A stretch of 64,000 nucleotides of DNA. It comes from Limnomonas spitsbergensis (lineage: Eukaryota; Chlorophyta; Chlorophyceae; Chlamydomonadales). The translations under genes and the position numbers were made by a program. The stretch is from NCBI GenBank assembly GCA_037349105.1, contig JAYJMM010000120.1, positions 930,001 to 994,000 on the forward strand, given 5' to 3'. The notes beneath the pieces were generated by a model. The model was not told the origin of the DNA and ran no database searches. It was given only the letters and a program-made list of their open reading frames with translations. Below, in pieces: positions 57,401 to 59,450 of this stretch (positions are counted from its first letter, which is position 1; each line of letters begins with the position of its first letter).

Positions 57401-59136
57401 GTACGGGGCACGGGAGTACGGGGTACGGGAGTACGGGGTACGGGAGTACGGGGTACGGGAGTACGGGGCACGGGAGTACGGGGTACGGGAGTACGGGGTT
57501 CAAGGGTGCACTTGGAGAAAGTGTTCCAATTTGGGGTATAGGATTGAGGGTAAACCCTCAACCCAGGATGGTGGTTCGGGTGAATGTTAGTTGTTGAGGG
57601 AATCACGCACTTGAAGAGGGTGGTTGGGTTAAGAGTTCAGGGTTAGAACACGAACCCTGAATGCAGGATGGGGACTTGGGTAAGTGTTGGTCGCTGAGGG
57701 AATCGTATACTTAGGAGAAAGAAAGGAAATGGAGGCCCACTGGGAGCCTGCAGAGGGAACAGCGCAGCTCGGGGCCAAAGCCACACCGTTACCATTGCCA
57801 TAGAGGGAGTCACGCACTTGAAGAAGGTCGGCCTGGTCTGGACGTGTGGCGGCAGAAAGAGGATGGCGGTTGGCCGCCGAGCGGTCCCGGCAGGTGCTGC
57901 AGCGGCCGGTCCCGGGACTTCAGACCGCAGCTGTGAGGGAGCAGTCGGGATCTGTAGCATCAGCGCCTTTGCAGTCTTGATGCGACGCTGGTCGGGGCTC
58001 TCAACATGAGCCTCGAGCACGTCCTGCCCTTGCACTACAGCTTCAGCCGCGGCCACCTTGGCTTCTGCGTTTGCTTTCCCAACTCTGAGCTTCTTGATCT
58101 CAGCCTGTCTTGATTGCAGCTGGGCTTGCAGTCCGCTGGATGGTCGCACAGGTAGACACAGGGGGTGTGAGCATGGGCAGGACGTCGTGAATCCGTGGCA
58201 TCAGTGCCGATACTATCGCAATGGTCAGGCCTATCAACTGCGCTGCAGCTAAACAAAACTGTTTCAGGCAGGTGGTACATGCTGTGTCCTTCTCTCTTGC
58301 CAGCTTGGATACGTGCCCATGCCCCCTGAGGCTCACACGTCTCATTTCACCGTCGAGCAACTCTGCATGATGGGCCTTGCTACCTGATCTCTTTCTGGTC
58401 CTGGTCGTACAGTCCCCGAAAGAACTCATACAAGTTGTTGATCTCAAGCTGTATGCGGCCCTGCAGCTCCGAGTCGCTCACGTCCAGGTGTCGAATCACC
58501 GGCTCCACCAGCACGTCCTCCTGCATGCAACAGCGCGGCCATGCGCATGTGGGGGTCGGCTGTCATGCCTGATTGCCGAGATGCATGTGACCCTTATTTC
58601 CATGCATGTTGTTCCAGGCATGCAGGCTGGGAGCGTGCTTCAGCAATGATTATTGATGCATTCATGCATGCATGGTGTGTGTATGCGCTATGCAGCTGTG
58701 TCGGGTATCTGGGGTAGGACTACTCACAGTGCCAGTGGTTCCATCCCGCACTGTCTCCACCACCATGTAGCTTGGATAAGAGATTGGTTGACCTGATGGG
58801 CCTTGGAGGCTTGAAGGACCTGGCCGGCTGTGCACAACAGGATCCTGTGATGGCGGCCTCGTGATGACCGCACGAGCGTCAGCTAGAGGGTTGGTTGTAA
58901 TGCTGTCCCAACCTTCTAATGCAGCGCTGGAGGCCATCCGACGGTCTGCGTGTATGGCTGCGTTACAGATGTTTTCGTGTAGGCTTCCAATAGCTCAAGC
59001 TGAGGCATGGAAACTCACCATACAGCCTGCTGGCTCTTGTCAGGTGGGCTGGGGACCATCCTGGGGCTGGGCCTGACAGCTCCTCCTCCTCTTGCGGGCC
59101 AGATGGGGGCGCGCGTGAGAGACTACTTCTCTCCAT
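5484..59136 (-). CDS. giant multi-exon membrane-anchored FN3-like/cohesin-like/BIG2 ectodomain protein
   Basis: One gene threaded by hand through about 52 exons; nearly every intron is GT-AG and exon phases agree at almost every junction. The predicted protein is about 2,850 residues. The start is ATG at 59,136 in a good context (GCCATGG); the exon frame is open further 5' but has no ATG. Order: cytoplasmic segment with coiled coil, one transmembrane helix (about residues 277-300), FN3-like sandwiches, Pro-rich spacer, more sandwiches, a cohesin-like stretch, three BIG2-like domains, a Cys cluster, and three sandwiches ending in a TGA at 5,484. Many N-x-S/T sites fit a glycosylated ectodomain. 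Only about 16% of the span is coding. Weak points: exon 8 is one base out of frame, the exon 50/51 junction, and the exon 17 donor. I recognise no named orthologue; a surface adhesion or matrix role is inference. It could be two genes, but unbroken phase argues against that. Confidence 0.75.
6225..6431 (+). mobile_element. MITE-like inverted-repeat element, copy A
   Basis: Left end AGATTTAAATTGCCTTCCCT, right end on the opposite strand containing TTTGTGCCTTGCC, internal CTCAGGGCAA. A degraded member of the family seen more clearly at 55,725. It lies in the intron between exons 50 and 51, and its counterpart in the inverted duplication is at about 63,305-63,510. Confidence 0.6.
6503..6695 (+). 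mobile_element. MITE-like inverted-repeat element, copy B
   Basis: Starts TACCGTAGACTTGATTTGCC and ends in the inverted form TAGGGAAGGCAATGCAAAGC. The internal CTGCCCTCAGGGCAAATTG is shared with copies A, C and D. About 190 bp and no coding capacity, in an intron of the large gene. Confidence 0.75.
7701..8635. repeat. 30-bp minisatellite, about 30 copies
   Basis: Unit of GTTCAGGCTTTTCAGGGTTC plus ten more bases, with T/C and G/T variants. It lies in the intron between exons 49 and 50, just past the exon 50 acceptor. Because 30 is a multiple of three and the unit lacks stops, it creates long open frames on both strands (NPEKPEPEGM on minus, FSGFIPSGSG on plus). The acceptor that keeps phase (TTTGCAG|TCACC at 7,659) lies on the exon side of the array, so the array is spliced out. 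Confidence 0.85.
8834..9015. repeat. 33-bp tandem repeat, about 5.5 copies
   Basis: Unit containing GCAGGCAGCATGTCAGTG and GGTCAAGACACGAC. It abuts the acceptor of exon 49 (8,827), and its CTGC motif repeats the acceptor side. It yields only spurious frames. Confidence 0.85.
9066..14712. repeat. 38-bp satellite, about 148 copies, filling one intron
   Basis: Unit: GTGCCACAAGCAGAGCCTAT followed by TCAACATGTGACAGTCGT. It fills nearly all of the intron between exon 48 (ends 14,767) and exon 49 (starts at 8,827 on the minus strand). Few variants occur (GAGCCT/GAGCAT, TCAAC/TCGAC, CAGTC/CAGTT). Read on the minus strand, the unit resembles sequence just after the exon 48 donor (GTGCACAACTGTCAGTTGTT). 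There are no unique spacers, so this is not a CRISPR array. Confidence 0.95.
14999..15260. repeat. two small tandem repeats plus LINE tail piece
   Basis: A 36-bp unit (GATTCTGTGCAGTCCCGTGG) occurs three times at 14,999-15,096. A 29-bp unit (ACAGGGCTCGCCCCCC) occurs three times at 15,176-15,260. A reverse-oriented LINE tail fragment lies between them (15,113-15,168). All are in the intron between exons 47 and 48. Confidence 0.7.
15113..15168 (-). mobile_element. LINE 3'-end fragment, reverse orientation
   Basis: On the minus strand it reads GGCGCCCACGCGGCCGAGCC followed by GCAAGGCCCAGAG, matching the LINE tail at 5,010-5,060. It is very short and lies in an intron. Confidence 0.6.
15924..16130. 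repeat. copy of exon 47 acceptor side in the upstream intron
   Basis: The stretch at about 15,990-16,110 (GGTCCGAGGAG ... GTAATTGGTGGCCGGGAGTA, then CCCGGTCAGCACCTG) repeats the 5' part of exon 47 and its acceptor at 15,870-15,970. The copy has a degraded coding part, so it is a pseudo-exon boundary. Confidence 0.8.
16470..16958. repeat. about 115-bp tandem copies of the exon 46 donor boundary
   Basis: Four or five degenerate units contain AAATGAAGGCCC, GGGGAGCTGAGCGTTAC and CACCAGTCCTTGGCC. The first part equals the end of exon 46 (TAAATGAAGGCCCCGGGG at 16,965-16,990) together with its GTGGGAG/GTGAGT donor side. They lie immediately 3' of the exon. Confidence 0.8.
17166..17900. repeat. G-rich intron with telomere-like and GGGGTC runs
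   Basis: Degenerate repeats of AGGGGTCAGGGG, GGGTTTAGGG and GGTCAGGTGAGGGG fill the first 450 bases. The rest has no recognisable feature. No coding frame is supported. Confidence 0.6.
17930..18260. repeat. about 155-bp tandem duplication including the exon 45 donor
   Basis: Two copies (about 17,945-18,106 and 18,107-18,260). Both carry CCAAAGGC.TGATTGGGAC, TGTAGCTGACATGTAGCCGA, GTCACGAAAAAAG and then the donor context CTCACCTG. Only the second copy adjoins the real exon 45. Confidence 0.8.
18261..20394 (-). CDS. large gene, exons 43-45: Cys cluster and Ig-like strands
   Basis: Exons: 20,298-20,394; 19,002-19,205; 18,261-18,353 (about residues 2,352-2,482). Exon 43 is Cys-rich (SCLAFTSVPACLPPPCLQC), perhaps disulphide-bonded with the Cys in exon 42 (LLKCDW). 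Exon 44 (LSNCSLALTLPGAAGC ... ISIEDAAVATLV) and exon 45 (TATFVELSASITLSVED) look like further Ig-like strands. Exon 44 is taken to start at CTGAGTAAC after GGCTCAG because only that acceptor keeps phase; the same acceptor is repeated in the array upstream. Confidence 0.65.
18409..18612. repeat. (CA)n microsatellites
   Basis: Two CA-dinucleotide runs (about 18,411-18,450 and 18,584-18,600) in the intron between exons 44 and 45, within a weak tandem duplication (CATGCAAAGGAAGG / AATGCAAGGGAAGG). Confidence 0.85.
19206..20200. repeat. 86-bp array carrying the exon 44 acceptor, 11 intronic copies
   Basis: Each unit contains GGCTGCAGTTGCTCAGCTGA and CCACACAGTCCTGAGGCAGG. On the minus strand that is intron, GGCTCAG acceptor and the first about 28 bases of exon 44. 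Copies recur every about 86 bp from 19,290 to 20,160. The real exon 44 is the lowest-coordinate copy, the only one that runs into further coding sequence. Confidence 0.92.
20646..20745 (+). mobile_element. short interspersed element family S1, copy 1
   Basis: An A/G-rich start (GAAAAAGAAGAC), then a palindrome CCCCCCTAGGGGCATGCG, then GGGAGCAGTGCAGTTCAGGG, CCGAAGCCAC and CCGCACCGTTACCATGGCC. Three more copies in the same orientation are at 35,986, 50,454 and 57,715, all in introns. No coding capacity; SINE-like, class unknown. Confidence 0.65.
20798..29448 (-). CDS. large gene, exons 35-42: three BIG2-like Ig domains
   Basis: Exons: 29,185-29,448; 27,836-27,924; 27,165-27,285; 24,075-24,164; 23,185-23,274; 22,412-22,585; 21,617-21,755; 20,798-21,068 (about residues 1,939-2,351). 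Three copies of the bacterial Ig-like group 2 pattern are visible: LYASWTNGG ... DVTSVARFQSDDPSRV, then VRTLVTYGDGTVADVTDMS, then LAVLVSFSDGSVRDFTTDA. Before the first, SIQVWFPTSLQLS resembles a conserved stretch I associate with animal TMEM132 proteins, which also combine cohesin and Ig folds. That link is inference. All phases match. Confidence 0.75.
21756..21870. repeat. two copies of exon 41 acceptor flank
   Basis: The sequence next to the exon 41 acceptor (GCGGGTGGGCACAGGAGT ... GGGGTGTAAGTA) is duplicated once about 57 bp further upstream. The rest of this intron, to 22,411, is A/T-rich between 22,140 and 22,400 with nothing recognised. Confidence 0.65.
22586..23184. other. introns around exon 40, G-rich, no gene
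   Basis: Contains two diverged copies of a G-rich segment (GGGGTGAGGACCAAAT near 22,660 and GGGGTGAGAACCAAAT near 22,788) and otherwise no recognisable feature. Short frames here are not supported by domain or phase. Confidence 0.5.
23275..23800. repeat. about 118-bp array carrying the exon 39 acceptor, about 5 copies
   Basis: Units contain GGGAGTGCTGATGGCCAGGG, TGGTCACCTAGAGGCA and AGCAGCAGCCATATG. On the minus strand this is the exon 39 start (GTGACCACCCAGGCC) preceded by its CCTCTAG acceptor. The copies are at about 23,350, 23,465, 23,620 and 23,740; the true exon is at 23,274. Confidence 0.85.
23899..23960 (+). mobile_element. short interspersed element family S2, copy 1
   Basis: GGTTCGCTCTGCCTGGC followed by an A-containing spacer and AGCTGTGGGTG, shared with 29,899, 33,849 and 62,207. 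Non-coding and intronic; the clearest copy is at 33,849. Confidence 0.5.
24165..26284. repeat. 76-bp array carrying a 3' splice site, about 28 copies
   Basis: Unit: CAGCCAGGCAAGCAAGCAAG ... AGAGGCAACTGCACCTCTTT ... CACGATGCTTCCCC. It starts exactly at the exon 38 acceptor (24,165), and on the minus strand every unit keeps a CTGCAG or CTACAG acceptor-like site. Variants GTTCAGC/GTTCATC and CACCTC/TACCTA alternate in blocks. The open frames here are repeat artefacts. Confidence 0.92.
26351..26512. repeat. 13-bp minisatellite, about 12 copies
   Basis: Unit ACAGGTGCTGCCA. On the minus strand each copy has a GGCAG acceptor-like site. It sits 5' of a strong donor-like TCTGG|GTAAGG at about 26,286, but no exon joining exons 37 and 38 in phase could be formed from it. 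Confidence 0.8.
27925..28445. repeat. about 42-bp telomere-like minisatellite, about 11 copies
   Basis: Unit GTATCAAGGTTTCAGGGTTT followed by AGGGTGTATTGAGGGTTGAG. It begins directly at the exon 36 acceptor (27,924) and contains TTTAGGG-type heptamers. No coding role. Confidence 0.85.
28446..29040. other. intron part without recognised features
   Basis: Only a small duplication (TTCAAAGGTGATGTCATGGG, two copies near 28,540-28,580) and telomere-like CCCTAAACCC near 28,955. No gene supported. Confidence 0.5.
29041..29184. repeat. copy of the exon 35 donor boundary in the downstream intron
   Basis: The stretch 29,050-29,135 (CATGCTCACCGCCTGCACCT ... GAACCTGGCGACACCCGTCA) repeats the donor end of exon 35 (TGCTCACC ... 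CCTGCACCCT ... CTGGAACCTGGCGACGCT) with decay. It is a pseudo-exon end. Confidence 0.8.
29449..29860. repeat. about 250-bp tandem duplication next to the exon 35 acceptor
   Basis: Segments with GGGACAGGGCAGCACCTTGT and GAGATGGCA ... GCAGATGCCGCTCC occur at about 29,505-29,610 and again at about 29,765-29,860. No coding sequence. An S2 element copy follows at 29,899. Confidence 0.7.
29899..29950 (+). mobile_element. short interspersed element family S2, copy 2
   Basis: ACCTGGTCCTTTCGAAAAAG then GCTGTGGGTGGC, matching copies at 33,849 and 62,207. Intronic and non-coding. Confidence 0.5.
30334..37233 (-). CDS. large gene, exons 28-34: unidentified domain and cohesin-like stretch
   Basis: Exons: 36,895-37,233; 36,292-36,408; 34,838-34,925; 33,337-33,479; 31,906-32,052; 31,150-31,261; 30,334-30,567 (about residues 1,546-1,938). 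Exon 28 (LLLRTTTLYLEDNDTAGQA) lacks the TPP.F signature and I do not recognise it. Exons 29-31 read RPLHAGEVFKVTLTAV, then WGFNVPVAFASNRMSFI, then WDQVTVTLQAG. That is the pattern of a cohesin fold: a G-E-x-F-x-V first strand, later a strand with a bulky residue at the point of change. Exons 32-34 continue as beta strands (LAHVYFSLADS, GALIRVHVND). Cohesin assignment is by pattern only. Confidence 0.65.
30568..31149. repeat. intron with a 115-bp tandem duplication
   Basis: GACATCAGGAGC..GCCTGTC ... AGGTAGAAAGCATGATGACC occurs at about 30,790-30,870 and 30,901-30,975. A decayed copy of the exon 33 donor side (CTTACATTACTGAAGA) lies near 31,030. Otherwise nothing recognised. Confidence 0.6.
31262..31660. 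repeat. telomere-like repeats and GTAGCTGA motif run
   Basis: 31,270-31,400 has GTTTAGGGTT and GGGTTCAGTG variants. 31,521-31,575 has repeated GTAGCTGAAG / GAAGCTGAAG, a motif that recurs near 18.06, 18.22, 48.1-48.35 and 54.2 kb. No gene. Confidence 0.6.
31720..31905. repeat. about 90-bp copies of the exon 32 donor boundary
   Basis: Two intronic copies (CATCATCTATTCGGACCACC at 31,735; CGTCATCTATTTGGAACACG at 31,826) repeat the donor end of exon 32 (CATCATCTATTTGGACCACT at 31,911). All are preceded by GCTGCTCA.. donor context. Only the third copy is joined to the rest of the exon. Confidence 0.88.
32919..33165. repeat. 83-bp direct repeats flanking an 80-bp palindromic core
   Basis: Direct repeats at about 32,919-33,002 and 33,083-33,165 share TAGCCGCACAGC, GATCCGCCACG and TTCTATTAGCTACGCTAAT. 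Between them GGGGTTACCTGGGGTCTG and GTGACCCCGGGGTTCCCT form imperfect inverted repeats around CCACCAAAGGTGG. This may be a small unclassified element; it does not derive from an exon boundary I could find. Confidence 0.65.
33480..34200. repeat. about 105-bp degenerate copies next to the exon 31 acceptor
   Basis: Units with CAGCACCAGCTCTTAC, AGGACACGGC, AGCAAGACAGA and GATGGCTGTGCTC recur about five times. Some carry GCGGTTGCTGGCAAGCCGTA, a decayed copy of the exon 31 start (GCGGTTGCTGGCGAACGCC at 33,463). An S2 element copy is inserted at 33,849. Confidence 0.75.
33849..33928 (+). mobile_element. short interspersed element family S2, copy 3 (clearest)
   Basis: GGTTTCCTCCTGGTTCGCTC, TGCCTGGCCCTTTCGCAAAA, GGCTGTGGGTGGTTGCATCA and then TTTGTAACATCAAC. 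It aligns along its length with 62,207-62,285 inside the last SEN54 intron. Non-coding. Confidence 0.65.
34430..34837. repeat. about 57-bp array carrying the exon 30 donor, 7-8 copies
   Basis: Unit: TTGGGCTATATGATTCCCCT plus CCCCCTTCTCACCACTTGCA and CCTTGACCCCC. On the minus strand each unit is a donor boundary: coding-like CAAGTGGTGAGAAG mirrors exon 30's real donor at 34,838 (TTCTCACCACTGGCACGTTG on plus). The array lies immediately 3' of that exon. Confidence 0.92.
34950..35945. repeat. 38-bp minisatellite, about 26 copies
   Basis: Unit AAGGCAAGCTACATGGGAAG then GGGGGGTCCATTGTTATT, immediately upstream of the exon 30 acceptor. It shares its length with the 9-14.7 kb satellite but not its sequence. 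Open frames over it (YMGRGGPLLLRQATWEG) are artefacts. Confidence 0.95.
35986..36085 (+). mobile_element. short interspersed element family S1, copy 2
   Basis: GAAAGAAATAAAAC, then CGCCCCCCTAGGGGCGTGCG, GGAAACAGCGCAGCTCGGGG, CCGAGGCCACGTCCGCACC. It directly follows the 38-bp array. Same orientation as the other three copies. Confidence 0.7.
37577..45765 (-). CDS. large gene, exons 17-27: FN3-like sandwiches, third block
   Basis: Exons: 45,616-45,765; 45,111-45,215; 44,404-44,567; 43,283-43,537; 42,380-42,486; 41,111-41,256; 40,028-40,197; 39,484-39,590; 38,933-39,177; 38,278-38,333; 37,577-37,855 (about residues 951-1,545). Domain starts are very regular: TPDVTPPVVRVS, TPDVTPPVFLGAVS, TPDSLPPVITV. 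Each is followed by a central strand (KPVIISYQYG, AVFCIILTSP, GVLYYLAVHEG) and a closing strand with an acidic turn (TYILWLAARDSSGNVNE, WYDVYLVAEDDVGNRQ). This is an Ig-like/FN3-like beta-sandwich repeat. The exon 17 donor (GAG|GTCTGA) was chosen by phase and is the least certain. Confidence 0.75.
38196..38277. repeat. copy of the exon 26 donor boundary
   Basis: CACTTACAGGGTTATGTTGC, then TGTTGTTGGGTACGTAGGTG at 38,199-38,239 repeats exon 26's donor end (CACTTACAGGGCTATGGTGC) at 38,271. It is joined to a TTTAGGG run instead of the rest of the exon. Confidence 0.88.
38342..38500. repeat. about 62-bp tandem repeat, 3 copies
   Basis: GATGGCACAGGAGCATGCAG and AGAGTCGTCGATTGGG recur three times just upstream of the exon 26 acceptor. 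Confidence 0.75.
40240..40520. repeat. about 57-bp GGGTACAGGG minisatellite, about 5 copies
   Basis: Unit GTTGGGTACAGGGTTTAGAG then GGTGGGTAAAGGGT. Telomere-like G-rich, in the intron between exons 22 and 23, near the exon 23 acceptor. Confidence 0.85.
40960..41110. repeat. about 45-bp copies of the exon 22 donor flank
   Basis: Three or four degenerate units (TTCCGGAGCCCACCTGGGGT, TTTTCGGAGCCCAGCTGGGG, TTCCGTAGCCCACCTGTGGG). The last adjoins exon 22. Each contains an AGCCCACCTG donor context. Confidence 0.8.
41515..41765. repeat. 11-bp minisatellite (GATTGGGATCT)
   Basis: About 22 units of GATTGGGATCT / GAGTGGGATCT / GATTGAGATCT. It is followed by a long stretch (41,800-42,300) rich in CATGCATG and TGCATGTG words. 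All in the intron between exons 21 and 22. Confidence 0.9.
42487..43125. other. intron part, no gene recognised
   Basis: Holds telomere-like GGGTTAAGGG near 42,575, a stretch with several GGCC-rich words at 42,940-43,090 and no supported coding frame. Confidence 0.5.
43126..43282. repeat. two copies of the exon 20 donor boundary
   Basis: CACCGGTTGCTCGTAAGGTT (43,127) and TACTGATTGCTTGTAAGGTT (43,200) repeat the exon 20 donor end CACCGATTGCTTGTAAGGTT (43,280). They are separated by GGGTTCAGGG/CCCTAAACCC words. Confidence 0.9.
43880..44340. repeat. CATGCATGC and ATCAGATC-rich intron stretch
   Basis: 43,880-44,150 is rich in CATGCATGCTCCCC words. 44,150-44,300 is rich in ATCACATCAGATC. Low-complexity, no coding frame; in the intron between exons 19 and 20. 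Confidence 0.7.
45216..45490. repeat. copies of the exon 18 acceptor boundary
   Basis: 45,350-45,425 (CCGCTGGAGCCAGCAGGAAC, then AACCTGATCGTAAATCTAGA) repeats the exon 18 start and acceptor at 45,180-45,225. A more decayed third piece (CACCAGCACACCGCTGG) follows at 45,450. Confidence 0.88.
46244..46441 (-). mobile_element. MITE-like inverted-repeat element, copy C
   Basis: On the plus strand it starts TACCGTAGATTTGCTTTACC and ends CAAATCAAATCTACGATA. The internal GCCCTCCGGGCAAACTG, read on the minus strand, gives the orientation. About 198 bp, non-coding, just upstream of exon 16 within an intron. Confidence 0.75.
46470..53174 (-). CDS. large gene, exons 9-16: FN3-like sandwiches, second block
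   Basis: Exons: 52,914-53,174; 51,612-51,728; 50,811-50,918; 48,875-48,982; 48,365-48,483; 47,658-47,778; 47,209-47,349; 46,470-46,571 (about residues 592-950). Domain starts are visible as TVDLTPPVFINITQ and PPQWLDYRV; central strands as DKQGFVYLLVS and KPGEVYAFAVVQE; final strands as NTTYL joined to VYLSTESADG, and NTNYVMFLLAKDTYANVQ. Each sandwich is split over two to three exons, with introns inside the domains. All phases match. Adjacent introns contain copies of the boundaries of exons 9, 11, 12, 13 and 15. Confidence 0.75.
46572..46720. repeat. degenerate repeats next to the exon 16 acceptor
   Basis: GTGGGAGCAG.GCATCAGA and GCAAGTGGGAGACTGG words recur four to five times, starting from the exon 16 acceptor side (AAAGACTGGG). 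No coding support. Confidence 0.6.
47110..47208. repeat. copy of the exon 15 donor boundary
   Basis: CCTCTTACCTGTTGCAGACT at 47,147 mirrors the true donor end CCTCTTACCTGCTGCACATT at 47,201. TTCAGGGTTTAGGG lies between. Confidence 0.8.
48095..48350. repeat. GTAGCTGA motif cluster
   Basis: Eight or more GTAGCTGA words (TGTAGCTGACTTGTAGCTGA) in the intron between exons 13 and 14. Related runs are at 31.5 kb and, reversed, at 54.2 kb. Confidence 0.65.
48560..48800. repeat. copies of exon 13 acceptor and exon 12 donor boundaries
   Basis: 48,571-48,606 (GACAATCTTGATCAAATACA, then GGGTGCCGTTCTG) repeats the exon 13 start. 48,737-48,790 (GCTCACCTGCAGCTGAGGCA, then CGGGGAATCGCCCCCAC) repeats the exon 12 end. 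One intron thus carries copies of both of its own boundaries. Confidence 0.88.
49300..49866. repeat. 31-bp minisatellite, about 12 good copies
   Basis: Unit TTAAAACCTCACCCAGGCCA then CGTCGCATGATA, clearest at 49,520-49,790, with degenerate units from 49,300. In the intron between exons 11 and 12. The rest of this intron, to 50,453, has no recognised feature. Confidence 0.9.
50454..50527 (+). mobile_element. short interspersed element family S1, copy 3
   Basis: AAGAAAGAAAGAAGG, then CGCCCCCATGGGGGCGTGCG, GGGAACAGCGCAGCTCGGGG. Truncated at its right end compared with copies 1, 2 and 4. Confidence 0.65.
50994..51400. repeat. 121-bp array carrying the exon 11 acceptor, 3.4 copies
   Basis: Each unit contains GGGGACCGATCTGACTGTCC and ACCTGCGGAATCCAGGG. 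On the minus strand this is the exon 11 acceptor (CCGCAG) and its first about 20 bases (exon at 50,900-50,918: ACCGATCTGGCTGTCCAC). Copies are nearly identical to each other. Confidence 0.92.
52160..52890. repeat. about 65-bp degenerate repeats near the exon 9 donor
   Basis: Words TGCAGACAACGCA, CACTGCAGCCG and GCCGGTGCCTGGGTGGG recur about ten times. The last, AAGCCGGTGCCTCTGG, leads into exon 9. No coding frame keeps phase. Confidence 0.65.
53175..54432. other. intron between exons 8 and 9, little recognised
   Basis: Contains three diverged units near 53,590-53,770 with TCCTTGT.TG/CTTGTAAGCTC and CCAGCTT.AA words, a telomere-like TTAGGGTTAAGG (53,940) and a reversed GTAGCTGA run (54,193-54,240). 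No gene supported. Confidence 0.5.
54433..54874 (-). CDS. large gene, exon 8: proline-rich spacer plus FN3-like start, one-base frame break
   Basis: The exon starts TSYVMIASTPSGTGVKM, then about 80 residues of Pro, Ser and Ala with (SP)n and PPSPSPPP runs of the hydroxyproline-rich glycoprotein type, then the sandwich start APSFTLPPSV ... APGTVYYAVVHQE. The spacer and sandwich are in different frames: the exon is 442 bases where 441 (or 3n) is needed. The slip lies in the very G/C-rich stretch near 54,545-54,600. I see no intron there with usable sites, so an assembly slip or a real frameshift is likely. Confidence 0.65.
54875..55265. repeat. intron with an (AT)n microsatellite
   Basis: An AT/TA dinucleotide run at 55,108-55,133. 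The fragment AGGCCGAACGGGTGGCGTCC at 55,158 also occurs, diverged, near 26,952 and 27,060 (GGCCGAGCAGGGGGCGTCC), so it is a small dispersed repeat. Confidence 0.6.
55266..56838 (-). CDS. large gene, exons 5-7: transmembrane anchor and first FN3-like domain
   Basis: Exons: 56,613-56,838; 55,961-56,089; 55,266-55,451. Exon 5 begins WATWVYIKYQQHRIYFLAF and runs into an uninterrupted hydrophobic helix rich in Leu, Ala and Val, then VPWNGNNDD: a signal-anchor, cytoplasmic side N-terminal. The first sandwich follows (TSASFQ joined to VMSPQSETLYYAIL), ending in a Cys-containing exon (SCLACPNLQPQ). The exon 5 donor reads CAG|GCACGT, so this intron appears to be GC-AG. No nearby GT gives a joined frame that aligns as well with other domains. 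Confidence 0.72.
55452..55724. repeat. dispersed duplicate of a 120-bp intron segment
   Basis: The segment at about 55,508-55,650 (TTTCCACGC ... ACATGACAGGAAGATCCCTG ... GTGCAGGACACAGGGAAT) recurs in the next intron at about 56,158-56,310. Includes a (GCTAT)n pentamer run at 55,609. Confidence 0.7.
55725..55920 (+). mobile_element. MITE-like inverted-repeat element, copy D (best preserved)
   Basis: Terminal inverted repeats of about 28 bp: TACCGTAGATTTGATTTGCC at the left, and the matching inverted CAAAACAAATCTACCGTA at the right. The unit is 196 bp with no open frame. TA at both outer ends suggests a TA target, as in Tc1/mariner-type non-autonomous elements. It lies in the intron between exons 6 and 7. 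Confidence 0.8.
57361..57720. repeat. GTACGGG microrepeat and copies of the exon 4 donor boundary
   Basis: 57,374-57,500 is a run of GGGAGTACGGGGTACGGG. 57,592-57,622 (GAGGGAATCACGCACTTGAA, then GAGGGT) and, more decayed, 57,693-57,715 repeat the exon 4 donor end (GAGGGAGTCACGCACTTGAA at 57,804). Confidence 0.85.
57715..57800 (+). mobile_element. short interspersed element family S1, copy 4
   Basis: GGAGAAAGAAAGGAAATGG, GGGAACAGCGCAGCTCGGGG, CCAAAGCCACACCGTTACCA. The palindromic box is altered (GGCCCACTGGGAGCC). It ends 17 bases from the exon 4 donor. Confidence 0.65.
57818..59136 (-). CDS. large gene, exons 1-4: cytoplasmic N-terminus with coiled coil
   Basis: Exons: 59,019-59,136; 58,728-58,945; 58,384-58,520; 57,818-58,135, about 264 residues. 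The segment starts MERSSLSRAP, is polar and Pro/Ser-rich, then has an acidic helical part (LEINNLYEFFRGLYDQ). Exon 4 holds a short coiled coil (LQAQLQSRQAEIKKL) followed by an Ala-rich helix. There is no signal peptide. Because the first hydrophobic helix comes only after this part, it should lie in the cytoplasm. Phases 1, 0, 2, 2 all match. Copies of the exon 4 donor side lie downstream near 57,595 and 57,695. Confidence 0.7.
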
Positions 59137-59450
59137 GGCTCTCCTTCCTGTCGAAGCCCTCTTGCTTCCTGATGTGAGGTCGGTGAGCAACAGGTACCGG
59201 TCGTCAAAAATCAAACAGGTTGGGCAAAACCGGGCCTCATAGTTGACCACGAATATGAAGCGGTGTTTTCTAGAACGTTTGGTGTTAATTGAGGTTGTCT
59301 AATTCAGAATGTTTGAAGCAAAATCAAGTGCAACAGCCCCGAAACCAGAAAAGTGACAGAGAGGACGCCAAGTCGCCATCATGGAGACGGCCATCAGCTA
59401 TCATCACATATTCATAATCCCACAACGACGATAGGATACACCTAACTATC
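59137..59450. promoter_or_regulatory. divergent promoter between the large gene and SEN54
   Basis: 314 bp separate the two start codons on opposite strands, so both promoters and 5' UTRs must lie here. The stretch is more A/T-rich than its flanks around 59,250-59,350. I see no TATA box or other factor site I would trust. Confidence 0.5.

Noticed and set aside
58963..59250. GTG start at 59,250 for the large gene
   Set aside because: The frame is open to 59,250 but has no ATG there. ATG at 59,136 has a good context and follows the stop-free region, so it was preferred; a further upstream exon remains possible.
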